Positions 50,121-59,064 of a stretch of DNA of 64,000 bases are shown here, in pieces. Within the stretch, counting starts at the first letter, position 1, and each line of letters opens with the position of its first letter. Source of the stretch: Flavobacterium sp. DG2-3. Its GTDB lineage: Bacteria; Bacteroidota; Bacteroidia; Flavobacteriales; Flavobacteriaceae. The notes below the pieces were generated by a model. It did no database searches and had not been told where the DNA came from. It was given only the letters and a program-made list of their open reading frames with translations. The position numbers and the translations under genes are program-made. The stretch spans positions 1 to 64,000 of the forward strand of contig NZ_JAVAMB010000009.1 of the NCBI RefSeq assembly GCF_030730925.1. Direction: 5' to 3'.

Positions 50121-51071
50121 CTACTTAAAAAAGAAATACCCCTTATTGAAAAGCGAAAAGGATAAATACCCAAATGCTGTCTTAACCGGAAGTACAAAAT
50201 TTTTCAGTTCAAAATCTTTTTGCAACAATTTAAAAAACAGTTTTCTTTTCATTTCCCCATGTCCATTTTTTATCAATAAGTCTCTAAAAATAATTTTATA
50301 TCTTTCTCTAGTAAAAAGTAAACAGGTTGTGTAATCTATTAATTGATTTTCTTTAATAATTTTTAGCTGTTTTTCTCTAGCTACTATTTCTGATTGTATT
50401 TCTGTTACATTCAATTTATAAATTTGGTTAGACAATGAGTCTAAATCAATATTATATTGAATTAAAATTTGATCAACAAATTTGATTTCTGGTTTTCTAT
50501 ACAACATTCGCAAATTAAAATCCCAATCATCCAAAAAGCGAATGTTTTCATCAAATAATTCTTTAGCTTCTTCTAAAAATTCTCTTTTCCATAAAGGCCC
50601 GCAAACATAAAAGCTGGTAAAACCTGTATAATAATTTTGAAATAAATTACTAGTATTTGTTCTATTGTACCCTATAATTTGATTACTTAAAACATCTACT
50701 TTAACTAGATTAGCAACAACAACATCAGTATTTTGATCTTTGGAATTGAAAAAGACTTCAAGAGCATTTTTTTTGTAAAAATCATCACTATCTAGCCAAT
50801 TAATCCAAGATCCCTTACTCATCTGAAAACCAAAATTTCTACAAGAATTAGGTCCCTTGATACTATTTTTTGGTCTCTCAAAATATTTAAATCTTGAATC
50901 TTTTTCGTATTTAGAAACTATTTCTTTTGTGTTATCAGAACTGCCGTCATCAACTATTATACACTCCCAATTTTCATAAGTTTGCATCAATATACTGTCG
51001 AGTGTTTTTCCGATAAGATGAGCTCTATTGTAAGTAGGAATTATTATGGAAATTAAAGATGAGTTATTCAT
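50121..51071 (-). CDS. GT2-family glycosyltransferase, tandem paralogue A (316 aa)
   Basis: IIIPTYNRAHLIGKTLDSIL and WECIIVDDGSSDNT open the GT-A domain, with DSDD at 94-97. FLDDWDFNLRMLYRKPE near 175-191 carries the later acidic pair. It shares long identical stretches with the adjacent gene (51064-52053), for example NRAHLIG and NWECIIVDDGS, so the two arose by tandem duplication. It overlaps that neighbour by 8 bp. Confidence 0.89.
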   Translation of the reverse strand: MNNSSLISIIIPTYNRAHLIGKTLDSILMQTYENWECIIVDDGSSDNTKEIVSKYEKDSRFKYFERPKNSIKGPNSCRNFGFQMSKGSWINWLDSDDFYKKNALEVFFNSKDQNTDVVVANLVKVDVLSNQIIGYNRTNTSNLFQNYYTGFTSFYVCGPLWKREFLEEAKELFDENIRFLDDWDFNLRMLYRKPEIKFVDQILIQYNIDLDSLSNQIYKLNVTEIQSEIVAREKQLKIIKENQLIDYTTCLLFTRERYKIIFRDLLIKNGHGEMKRKLFFKLLQKDFELKNFVLPVKTAFGYLSFSLFNKGYFFFK

Positions 51072-52053
51072 TAATTTTTTTTAATTTGAGATACTTTTCT
51101 ATTCGATAACTCCCTCTATCAATCAAATAAAACAATCTCCCAAAAAAAGCAAATTCTACACCTCTTATATAATTCTTGCTTTTAAGCAACGGGATAAATT
51201 CTTTTAAAATATAATTGGCGTTTTCAGCATGATTATTTTCTAATGCTCTAAAAAAATATTCTACGATTGCTTTGTAAAAATATTGTATTAAATCATTATC
51301 ATGTAGAGCTATACTACGTTTGAAATTTTCTAAAGCAATGTAGGATTGAGATTTTTTATAAGTCTTTACATATTGGTTATTTTTTTCACTTTTTGTTTCA
51401 CCATGCTGTCTATACAAAAATAATGGTATATCTATAATTTTGTAATTGTTTGGTGAAATATCAAAAAACAATCTAGAGAAAAGTTCTGTTTCCTGCCCCC
51501 TTGCGATATTAAGGTTGAATAATTCTTTATTATTTAAAAAAGTTCTTCTAAAAAGAATAGATGGGGTAAGGATTTGAAGTCTCCATAGAACATAATCTTT
51601 AAATAAATAAGTATTTATTTCTAGATTGATATTTTGCAATACTTTCAAATTTTGATCAGTATAAGTTCCTGAGCAAATAACTAAATCAATTTCTTCAGAA
51701 AACAATTCGACCTTCCTATCAAGAAAATTATTGATCATTATGTCGTCATCATCAAACCAATTAATAAACTCTCCCTTACTTAATTCAAAACCATAATTAC
51801 GTGCTGCATTACCACCTGACAATCTATCTAAGGGCCGATGGTGTAGCTGAAAACGGCTATCTTTTTTTACGTATTTATTAATTACTTCTATAGTATTATC
51901 AGTTGAGCCATCATCAACAATGATACATTCCCAATTTTGATGAGTTTGAGCTAGTACACTGTTTAATGTTTCACCTATTAAATGCGCACGGTTAAAAGTA
52001 GGAATAATTATAGAAACTAGCTCTTTACTCATATTTGATAAATTATTACTCAT
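51064..52053 (-). CDS. GT2-family glycosyltransferase, tandem paralogue B (329 aa)
   Basis: IIIPTFNRAHLIGETLNSVL and WECIIVDDGSTDNT match its neighbour. The metal site is DDDD (101-104). Unlike the neighbour it lacks the DDWDFN acidic pair at the same place, having GQETELFSRLFFD instead. A start at Met8 (MSKELVSIIIP) is as plausible as the first Met. It overlaps the upstream gene by 4 bp and the downstream one by 8 bp. Confidence 0.88.
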   Translation of the reverse strand: MSNNLSNMSKELVSIIIPTFNRAHLIGETLNSVLAQTHQNWECIIVDDGSTDNTIEVINKYVKKDSRFQLHHRPLDRLSGGNAARNYGFELSKGEFINWFDDDDIMINNFLDRKVELFSEEIDLVICSGTYTDQNLKVLQNINLEINTYLFKDYVLWRLQILTPSILFRRTFLNNKELFNLNIARGQETELFSRLFFDISPNNYKIIDIPLFLYRQHGETKSEKNNQYVKTYKKSQSYIALENFKRSIALHDNDLIQYFYKAIVEYFFRALENNHAENANYILKEFIPLLKSKNYIRGVEFAFFGRLFYLIDRGSYRIEKYLKLKKINE

Positions 52054-52976
52054 CTTTTAACTTGTGATGAACTAAGAAAAGAATATTCATTGTACATACT
52101 CTCTTGCTGAAGACTTTTAACACGCTTATATTTTTTTAAAGTCTTTACTAAATAATTGAGATTATAAGTTAGATCGCTTTTGTTAAGTAATAGAATAGAT
52201 ACTATACTTCTTTTTAAAATAAACTTGAGCATTTTATTTACTGTCCATGCATTGTTAGGATTCAAAAGCTTTAGATCATTCGCATTAACAAAATTTTTGA
52301 GAGTAAACGTTCTCTCACTTACATCCCTATCATGTAAAGCAACTGATTTGGGTACAATACCAACTTTTAGTTTTTTAAATCGGCATCTGTTTATATAATC
52401 ATTATCTTCTGCATAATGAAAAAAATATGGATTAAACCCTCCTACATTCTGTAATGTTTTTTTTGACAGAAGCCAAATTGCTGCATTAACAAAACTAACA
52501 TCATAAATATTTTTCAAATCTTTCCTTAAAAAAAGATCTGAGTAAAAATCTTTACAGTTATTTGCATTAACATAGGTCTGAAACAATAAATCTATTCTGT
52601 TTCCTTTACCATTTAAATGTACAGGACTTAAAACACCATATTCTGGATTTGCTTCCATTTGTTCAATCAGAAGTCCTATTGTATCTTCTTTTAAATACGC
52701 ATCTTGATTTAATAAAACAAAATACTCACCTCCTTTTTCTAAAGCGATGTTTAGTCCAATATTATTAGCTGCCCCAAAACCTAAATTTTTATTTTGCTGT
52801 ATTAAAAGAACACTTTTGAAATTTAGCTTAATAAATTCAATTGTACCATCTGTACTACAATTATCAATAACAATAACATGAGATGAAACTGCGTTATTTA
52901 AAATACTATTTAAGCAGTCTTCAATCCATTGCATTCCATTAAAAGTTACAACAATGACAAAAATCTTATTTTGCAT
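52050..52976 (-). CDS. GT2-family glycosyltransferase, rhamnosyltransferase-like (308 aa)
   Basis: VIVVTFNGMQWIEDCLNSIL and the metal site NQDA (90-93, not DxD) with NLGFGAANNIG (64-74) and FFHYAEDNDYINRCR (about 186-200) are typical of rhamnosyltransferase-like GT2 enzymes. This fits the rfbACD genes in the same locus. It is first in the coupled GT2 series after a methyltransferase gene. Rhamnose transfer is inferred from family resemblance only. Confidence 0.86.
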   Translation of the reverse strand: MQNKIFVIVVTFNGMQWIEDCLNSILNNAVSSHVIVIDNCSTDGTIEFIKLNFKSVLLIQQNKNLGFGAANNIGLNIALEKGGEYFVLLNQDAYLKEDTIGLLIEQMEANPEYGVLSPVHLNGKGNRIDLLFQTYVNANNCKDFYSDLFLRKDLKNIYDVSFVNAAIWLLSKKTLQNVGGFNPYFFHYAEDNDYINRCRFKKLKVGIVPKSVALHDRDVSERTFTLKNFVNANDLKLLNPNNAWTVNKMLKFILKRSIVSILLLNKSDLTYNLNYLVKTLKKYKRVKSLQQESMYNEYSFLSSSQVKR

Positions 52977-52993
52977 ATTAAATTAGGATGGTA

Positions 52994-53800
52994 TTATTTG
53001 AGAATTCGCTTTAAAAGCTTAAATGGCAGTAAAAATGCATGCCCAACTTTATAGGTATAACTAGCTTTAACCTCCTCTAACCATCCTTTTTTTATAAAAT
53101 CTCCCCCATCAAAAAAAGAGATATTATATTCTTCAATAATATGCTCAGAAGCAATAATTATTAGAAACATTGGGTTTGTTACTCTATTACTAATCGTAGT
53201 ATAATTACCGTAGAAATAATTTGAGTTTTTTACAGTGGCATCCTCTTGAATGATTGAACTTCCATTGTTATATGTTTGAGATAGTAATTGAAACTTACTG
53301 AAATAATTAGAAATTAAACTAGTAAACTCATTTTTATATAATTCTTTAACATGAAACTCATTTACAATATCTCGGAGCTCAGAATAGTATAATTTATCAG
53401 GTGTAGATATTATTAATATCCCTTCGGGTTTTAAAACTCTTTTTATTTCTAGCATCATTTTTTCATGTTCATCATGATGCTCAATTGTTTCAAAACTAAC
53501 CACGACATCAACACTGTTATCTATTAAAGGAATGTTGCTTGTACTCCCCTCTAAATATTCTATATTCTCTGCCTTGTACTTTAATTTAGCAAGGGCAATA
53601 GATTCTTTATCAATATCAACGCCATATACAAATGAAGCATGATTACTCATTAAATTCGTACCATAACCCTCACCGCTAGCTATATCAAGTACAATTTTAT
53701 CTTTTATATAAGTGCTTGTAATTGCATATCTATGTAAATGCTCAATTGCAACTCGATTATAAATAAAAGGTTCTAACCTCTCTCCAGTCCATTTTTTCAT
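52994..53800 (-). CDS. Class I SAM-dependent methyltransferase (268 aa)
   Basis: LDIASGEGYGTNLMSNH (about 38-54) is a clear motif I, GVDIDKESI is motif II, and VVSFETIEHHDEHEKMMLEI with LKPEGILIISTP (about 122-133) complete a Methyltransf_11 core. It lies 7 bp after wzt. In ABC exporter loci a methyltransferase often caps the chain and sets its length, and Wzt's C-terminal domain then recognises the cap. That role is likely here but unproven. Confidence 0.85.
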   Translation of the reverse strand: MKKWTGERLEPFIYNRVAIEHLHRYAITSTYIKDKIVLDIASGEGYGTNLMSNHASFVYGVDIDKESIALAKLKYKAENIEYLEGSTSNIPLIDNSVDVVVSFETIEHHDEHEKMMLEIKRVLKPEGILIISTPDKLYYSELRDIVNEFHVKELYKNEFTSLISNYFSKFQLLSQTYNNGSSIIQEDATVKNSNYFYGNYTTISNRVTNPMFLIIIASEHIIEEYNISFFDGGDFIKKGWLEEVKASYTYKVGHAFLLPFKLLKRILK

Positions 53801-53807
53801 AAATATT

Positions 53808-55088
53808 CTATTTCCAATTTAAGATTGGCCTAATAATTCCTGGGAAATTTCCATTATAATTCCCTCGAGCTGTATCACCTCCAAATTCATCAATTACATT
53901 AAATCCAACCACGTCCATTTCATGAAATTCAACAACAAAAGGGTTATATTTCATAATGGCAAAACTACACGAATAAGTTCCTTCTGCTAATAAATTTTCT
54001 GGTATAATAATTTTTTTTGAGTAAACTCCTTTTTTTTGCGCTTCTTTTAAAGTTAACGAGTTTCTATCATGAGAACTTAAAATATGGATATTTTCATTGT
54101 TAAATAAATTAAATCCATGAGTAAAAACATTTCCTTCTTCTAGGATTTCATATGTAAATTCAATTGCTATTGAATTCGATATTTGGTGATTCAGTGTTAA
54201 TTCACCATTTACATTTAACACTTTTGCCGCTAATAAACGTAAAAAATTGGTTTTAGGACATGATTCTAAATCCCACTTTCTGTTTGCAAATCGCTCTTGA
54301 TCACTGAAATATTTATTAACAGCTTCTTCAATATTTCCTTCAAAAATCACTTTACCATGTTCTAAAACAATCCCTTTTGTACATAAACTTTTTACTGCCG
54401 CCATATTATGACTTACAAATAAAACCGTTCTTCCTTGCCCTTTAGAAATATCCTGCATTTTCCCAATAGCTTTTTTCTGAAACTCAGCATCTCCAACTGC
54501 CAAAACCTCATCGACTACTAAAATCTCAGGTTCTAGAAAAGCAGCAACTGCAAATGCGAGACGAACAGTCATCCCAGAACTATATCTTTTTACAGGAGTA
54601 TCAATATAACGTTCACAACCAGAAAACTCGATGATTTCATCAAGTTTTGAAGTAATTTCTTTTTTAGTCATTCCGAGAATAGCACCGTTTAGAAATATAT
54701 TTTCTCTTCCGGTCATTTCCCCATTAAATCCCGTTCCCACTTCCAGAAGTGACGCAATTCTTCCACGCGATTTAATACTTCCTGTAGTTGGCGCAGTTAC
54801 TTTAGAAAGAATTTTTAAAAGTGTAGATTTTCCTGCTCCATTCTTTCCAATGATACCTAAAACTTCTCCTCTTTCTACTTCAAAATTAATATCTTGTAAC
54901 GCCCAAACATAATCTGAAGTTCCCTTTGTAGAACGGTCATTCACATCTCCTATTCTTAAATAAGGATCTTCTTTTCCACGAATTTTATGCCACCATCGGT
55001 TTAGGTCGTGACTCAAAGTACCAGTTCCAACCTGACCTAAGCGGTATTGCTTAGAAATATTTTCAGCTTTTAATATAATATCTTTCAT
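53808..55088 (-). CDS. wzt: ABC transporter ATP-binding protein Wzt with cap-recognition domain
   Basis: It powers export of a finished polysaccharide. Walker A is GIIGKNGAGKSTLL (about 78-91), the signature YSSGMTVRLAFAVAA (about 173-187) precedes Walker B EILVVDEVLAVGD, and the H-loop is VLFVSHN. Residues about 260-426 form the beta-sandwich Wzt C-terminal domain found in O-antigen exporters with a terminal modification. At 426 aa it is full length. It is adjacent to wzm and to a candidate capping methyltransferase. Confidence 0.94.
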   Translation of the reverse strand: MKDIILKAENISKQYRLGQVGTGTLSHDLNRWWHKIRGKEDPYLRIGDVNDRSTKGTSDYVWALQDINFEVERGEVLGIIGKNGAGKSTLLKILSKVTAPTTGSIKSRGRIASLLEVGTGFNGEMTGRENIFLNGAILGMTKKEITSKLDEIIEFSGCERYIDTPVKRYSSGMTVRLAFAVAAFLEPEILVVDEVLAVGDAEFQKKAIGKMQDISKGQGRTVLFVSHNMAAVKSLCTKGIVLEHGKVIFEGNIEEAVNKYFSDQERFANRKWDLESCPKTNFLRLLAAKVLNVNGELTLNHQISNSIAIEFTYEILEEGNVFTHGFNLFNNENIHILSSHDRNSLTLKEAQKKGVYSKKIIIPENLLAEGTYSCSFAIMKYNPFVVEFHEMDVVGFNVIDEFGGDTARGNYNGNFPGIIRPILNWK

Positions 55089-55952
55089 TTATACGGTATC
55101 TATAAAGCTTTTTTCTGTCCTATTAAAAATTAACAATCCAATAAAGAAAACTACAATTGTAACGACCATTGTATATATCAACCCTAAAATTGATATGCTT
55201 CCTATGTTTAAAAGCATATAACGAGAAGTTTCGATCACATAAGCTAATGGGTTATATTCTACAATCCAACCAAATTTTGGAAGTTTTTCTTTTATCAATT
55301 CCATCGGATACATTACGGCAGATATATACATTAGTAACTGTACTCCAAAACCAACTAAATTATTTAAATCTCTGTATTTTGTAACCATTGAAGAAATCAT
55401 CATACCCAAACCTAATCCCAAAATTCCCATAAATGAAATTAAGATTGGGAAAAATAGCATTGATACATTTAGACTTAAATCTGCTCCTTGAAAATAAAAG
55501 AAAATATAAAAGAAAACAAATATGCCAAATTGAATTCCAAATTTAATTAAGTTGGAAATCACTATTGATAAAGGCGTAATAATTCTAGGAAAATAAACTT
55601 TTCCAAATATTCCAGCATTAGACTTAAAAGTGTCTGAAGTTCCGTTCAAACAGGCAGTAAAATAATTCCATACCATGATTCCTGCTAAGTTAAATAAGAA
55701 TGGAGGAATTGTACCGGTTTTTATTCCGGCAACGTTATTAAATATAATAGTAAAGGTTATAGAAGTAAATAAAGGCTGTATTAAATACCATAAAGGCCCT
55801 AAAACAGTTTGCTTATAAACTGTAATTATATCTCTTTTTACAAAAAGCATTAATAAGTCTCTATATTGCCAAATTTCTTTAAAATTTAAAGAGAAAAATT
55901 TATTCTTGGGTGTTATTTCAAACAGCCAGTCATTTGTGTTTTTATAATTCAT
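55089..55952 (-). CDS. wzm: ABC transporter permease Wzm (ABC-2 type)
   Basis: This inner-membrane component partners Wzt. DLLMLFVKRDIITVYKQTVLG (about 31-50, the conserved pre-helix region with a basic patch) precedes six membrane segments. FFPILISFMGILGLGLGM lies in the fourth or fifth. It shares only a base with the wzt start, so the two genes form one unit. A terminator lies between it and the upstream dehydratase gene. Length 287 aa is as expected. Confidence 0.93.
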   Translation of the reverse strand: MNYKNTNDWLFEITPKNKFFSLNFKEIWQYRDLLMLFVKRDIITVYKQTVLGPLWYLIQPLFTSITFTIIFNNVAGIKTGTIPPFLFNLAGIMVWNYFTACLNGTSDTFKSNAGIFGKVYFPRIITPLSIVISNLIKFGIQFGIFVFFYIFFYFQGADLSLNVSMLFFPILISFMGILGLGLGMMISSMVTKYRDLNNLVGFGVQLLMYISAVMYPMELIKEKLPKFGWIVEYNPLAYVIETSRYMLLNIGSISILGLIYTMVVTIVVFFIGLLIFNRTEKSFIDTV

Positions 55953-56025
55953 TTAGAAGAACAAAAAAATCTAGTTTTATAATTTTAACAAGATTTTTAA
56001 CATTTTGAAAATTATTTAAAAATGT

Positions 56026-56049
56026 CAAAAGGCGTTTAAAAAAACACCT
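56026..56049 (-). terminator. Terminator between the dehydratase gene and wzm
   Basis: On the minus strand AGGTGTTT (complement of 56042-56049) pairs with AAACGCCT (complement of 56030-56037), with one G-U pair and a 4-base loop, followed by a short T-run. It follows the dehydratase stop by 32 bp and could end the sugar-nucleotide transcript. Confidence 0.55.
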
Positions 56050-56081
56050 CTTGATTATATTTGATTTTATTTTACTTGATC

Positions 56082-58049
56082 TTATTTGTCTAAAACTTCA
56101 AAAGTAGAATTCATGCTCTTAAATTCTGGTACAATTTTTTTCATCTTAGCCACAATATCATCGTTTTCATAAAAATCGGCAATACCTATTAATTCATCAA
56201 CTTCATTATGAAGATTTTCATACTCGTCTTGAATTTCTTGTGCAATCATGATCTTATTATGATAAGTTGGAAGAGTTTTAGAAGTATCATTTAGCAATTC
56301 TTCATAAAGTTTTTCCCCAGGTCTTAGTCCAACTATTTTAATTTTGATTTCTTTATCTGGTATAAAACCAGCAAGTTTAATCATTTTTCGTGCTAAATCA
56401 ATAATTCTAACTGGTTTACCCATGTCAAAGATATAGATTTCGCCTCCGTTACCCATTGCCCCTGCTTCTAATACCAACTGACAAGCTTCTGGAATTGTCA
56501 TAAAATAGCGAATAATATCCTGATGCGTAATTGTTACAGGCCCACCCTCAGCAATTTGTTTTGTAAACAATGGCACAACAGAACCATTTGAACCCAAAAC
56601 GTTTCCAAAACGGGTTGTAATGAACTTCGTGCCTCCTTCTACATTTTCCCTTTGATTTTTTAAGAATAGAGACTGCACATATTTTTCTGCAATACGTTTA
56701 CTTGCCCCCATTACATTGCTTGGATTGACAGCTTTATCTGTAGAAACCATTACAAATTTCTTGACATGGTACTTACAAGCCAAATCGGCAAGATTTTTAG
56801 TCCCTTTAATATTGGTTTGAATTGCCTGAGAAGGATTTTCTTCCATCAAAGGCACATGTTTATAAGCTGCTGCATGAAAAACAACGTGTGGATTGTAATT
56901 TTTAAAAACCTTTTCCAGCGCTTTTTTGCTTCTTACATCTGCAATTACAGCTACAATTTTAGTATCAACATTCATTCCTTGCGTCTCTAGACATAAATTA
57001 TGCAAAGGTGTTTCAGCATGATCCACAACAATGACTCTTTTTGGACCAAAATTTAAAACTTGTCTTACTATTTCGCTTCCAATTGACCCAGCGGCTCCAC
57101 TAATAAGGATTGTTCTATCTTTTAATTGTTTAGAAATTGATTTACTATCTAGAACTATCGGCTTTCTTTCTAATAAATCTTCAATTTGTATGTTTTTTAC
57201 TTTTTGAGAAATTTCTTTTTGGTTTTCCCAGTCAGAAATCAATGGAACAGTATATACTCTGTAATTAAATTCTAAGCATTGATCAACAATAATAAGCTGT
57301 TCATCTTTTGTCAAACTCTTGTCTGCGATAATTACTCCTTCTGCTGCAACAGAACGCATTAACGCAGGAAGTTTTTTTCTTAAAATTAAAATCGGAAGAT
57401 CCAACATACGCTTAGATGCATTCTGATTATTTTTATCTACAAATCCAACAATTTTAAATCTAGAAGGTGTTTCAAATTTTAAGGCATTAGCTACTGAAAT
57501 TGCATTTGCATCTGTACCATAAATAACAGTTCTTACAAGCTTGGTAGTCGCCTTTTCTGAAAAATACATTTCAAAAGTTTGTTTTACAATAACACGATAC
57601 AAAAACAGTCCGCAAAAAGACAAAACTAAGTTTATAAAAAGAGCTGTATTTAAAAAAGCTTTATGTCCAGTATACAATTCAAATATTAAATTTATAAATA
57701 GAAAGAAAACTAAAACTGACATTTGAGAAAAAAGCAGTTTTATGGCGTCAATATAGGATGAGTGTCTAATAATTCCAGAATAAGTTCTAAAGAGCCAAAA
57801 GAAAAATATATTAACTGTTATTAAACTTGCTACAAAATAAAAATCATGTGACGTTATAATGTATCCTATTGCTGTGCCGTCAAAAAGCAAGTAGGTAAAA
57901 GAAAATGAAAAAAACAAAACCATTACATCAATAGCAATGATAATCCACCTAGGCAGATAACTCAAATTATTGATGTTTGCACGAAGATTTCTAGGTGAAA
58001 AAGTTTTATACAACAACGATGTTATATTATTTGGTTTTTCTGTATTCAA
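56082..58049 (-). CDS. Membrane-bound nucleotide-sugar 4,6-dehydratase (PglF/WbpM type)
   Basis: Four or five N-terminal membrane helices (about 30-165) precede a CoA-binding-like domain and a soluble SDR dehydratase domain. The cofactor motif ISGAAGSIGSEIVRQ (about 315-329) and the catalytic NVMGASKRIAEK, with Met in place of Tyr in the SMK triad, match UDP-GlcNAc C6-dehydratases. The product would be a UDP-4-keto-6-deoxy sugar that an aminotransferase can use, and such an enzyme lies upstream. It has 655 aa. A -7 promoter (58088-58095) precedes it. Confidence 0.9.
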   Translation of the reverse strand: MNTEKPNNITSLLYKTFSPRNLRANINNLSYLPRWIIIAIDVMVLFFSFSFTYLLFDGTAIGYIITSHDFYFVASLITVNIFFFWLFRTYSGIIRHSSYIDAIKLLFSQMSVLVFFLFINLIFELYTGHKAFLNTALFINLVLSFCGLFLYRVIVKQTFEMYFSEKATTKLVRTVIYGTDANAISVANALKFETPSRFKIVGFVDKNNQNASKRMLDLPILILRKKLPALMRSVAAEGVIIADKSLTKDEQLIIVDQCLEFNYRVYTVPLISDWENQKEISQKVKNIQIEDLLERKPIVLDSKSISKQLKDRTILISGAAGSIGSEIVRQVLNFGPKRVIVVDHAETPLHNLCLETQGMNVDTKIVAVIADVRSKKALEKVFKNYNPHVVFHAAAYKHVPLMEENPSQAIQTNIKGTKNLADLACKYHVKKFVMVSTDKAVNPSNVMGASKRIAEKYVQSLFLKNQRENVEGGTKFITTRFGNVLGSNGSVVPLFTKQIAEGGPVTITHQDIIRYFMTIPEACQLVLEAGAMGNGGEIYIFDMGKPVRIIDLARKMIKLAGFIPDKEIKIKIVGLRPGEKLYEELLNDTSKTLPTYHNKIMIAQEIQDEYENLHNEVDELIGIADFYENDDIVAKMKKIVPEFKSMNSTFEVLDK

Positions 58050-58087
58050 TTTAGCATTTTTTAAGTCAGTAAAATTTGAACTTTATA

Positions 58088-58095
58088 CAAAAATA
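58088..58095 (-). promoter_or_regulatory. -7 promoter element upstream of the dehydratase gene
   Basis: TATTTTTG on the minus strand matches TAnnTTTG, 38 bp before the ATG, in the 84-bp gap after rfbA. Confidence 0.45.
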
Positions 58096-58133
58096 CAAAT
58101 TAAAGGTTTTAAATAATTACTTCGTGGTGCAAA

Positions 58134-59018
58134 TTAAATTTTAACACCTTTTTTCTTTTGCTTTAAAAATTCTAAAAGATATGTTCCATAACCTGATTTC
58201 TGTAATGGTTGAGCCAATTCTTCAAGTCTGTCATCATCAATAAATCCTTGTCTCCAAGCAATTTCTTCAATACATCCTACTTTTAGTCCTTGTCTTTCTT
58301 CTAAAACTTGTACAAATTGTCCAGCTTGCATTAAACTATTAAAAGTTCCTGTGTCTAACCAAGCAGTTCCTCTACTCAATATACCTACTTTTAATTTTCC
58401 TTTTTCAAGATAAACCTTGTTAACATCTGTAATCTCATATTCGCCTCTCGCACTTGGTTTAATGTTTTTTGCTATCTCTACTACTGAGTTATCATAAAAA
58501 TATAAGCCTGGTACAGCGTAATTTGATTTTGGTTCTAAAGGTTTTTCTTCAATCGAAATAGCATTTTTATTTTCATCAAATTCGACAACTCCATATCTTT
58601 CTGGGTCTGAAACATGATACGCAAAGACAACTCCTCCCTCTGGATCAGCATTATCCTTTAATAATTGTTGCATATTTGTTCCAAAGAAAATATTATCTCC
58701 AAGTACTAAAGCCACTTTATCTCTTCCAATAAATTCTTCGCCAATAACAAATGCCTGTGCTAAGCCATTTGGGTTTGGCTGCTCAGCATAACTAAATTTA
58801 CACCCAATTGTGCTACCATCTCCTAAAAGCTTTTTAAAATGCGGTAAATCGTGAGGAGTCGATATTATTAAAATTTCATTTATCCCTGCCATCATCAAAG
58901 TTGATAACGGATAATAAATCATCGGTTTATCGTAAACCGGCATTAGTTGTTTACTTACTGCTAATGTTAAAGGGTGTAATCTTGTACCTGAACCTCCAGC
59001 TAAAATAATTCCTTTCAT
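58134..59018 (-). CDS. rfbA: Glucose-1-phosphate thymidylyltransferase
   Basis: It makes dTDP-glucose, the first intermediate of dTDP-rhamnose and related sugars. [16 protein letters not shown] (3-18) is the nucleotide-binding signature, followed by [18 protein letters not shown] and GDNIFFG (about 109-115). [20 protein letters not shown] is also typical. The length of 294 aa is canonical. It follows rfbD with a 46-bp gap that contains a hairpin. The next enzyme, RfbB, is not in this window. Confidence 0.96.
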   Translation of the reverse strand: MKGIILAGGSGTRLHPLTLAVSKQLMPVYDKPMIYYPLSTLMMAGINEILIISTPHDLPHFKKLLGDGSTIGCKFSYAEQPNPNGLAQAFVIGEEFIGRDKVALVLGDNIFFGTNMQQLLKDNADPEGGVVFAYHVSDPERYGVVEFDENKNAISIEEKPLEPKSNYAVPGLYFYDNSVVEIAKNIKPSARGEYEITDVNKVYLEKGKLKVGILSRGTAWLDTGTFNSLMQAGQFVQVLEERQGLKVGCIEEIAWRQGFIDDDRLEELAQPLQKSGYGTYLLEFLKQKKKGVKI

Positions 59019-59033
59019 AAAACTAATTTTAAA

Positions 59034-59054
59034 TTAAAAGCTAATGGCTTTTAA
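59034..59054 (-). promoter_or_regulatory. Hairpin between rfbD and rfbA
   Basis: TTAAAAGC (59034-59041) and GCTTTTAA (59047-59054) form an 8-bp perfect stem. On the minus strand it is followed by T-rich sequence. It may be a weak terminator or an RNA processing site inside the operon. Confidence 0.35.
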
Positions 59055-59064
59055 AACATGTATT

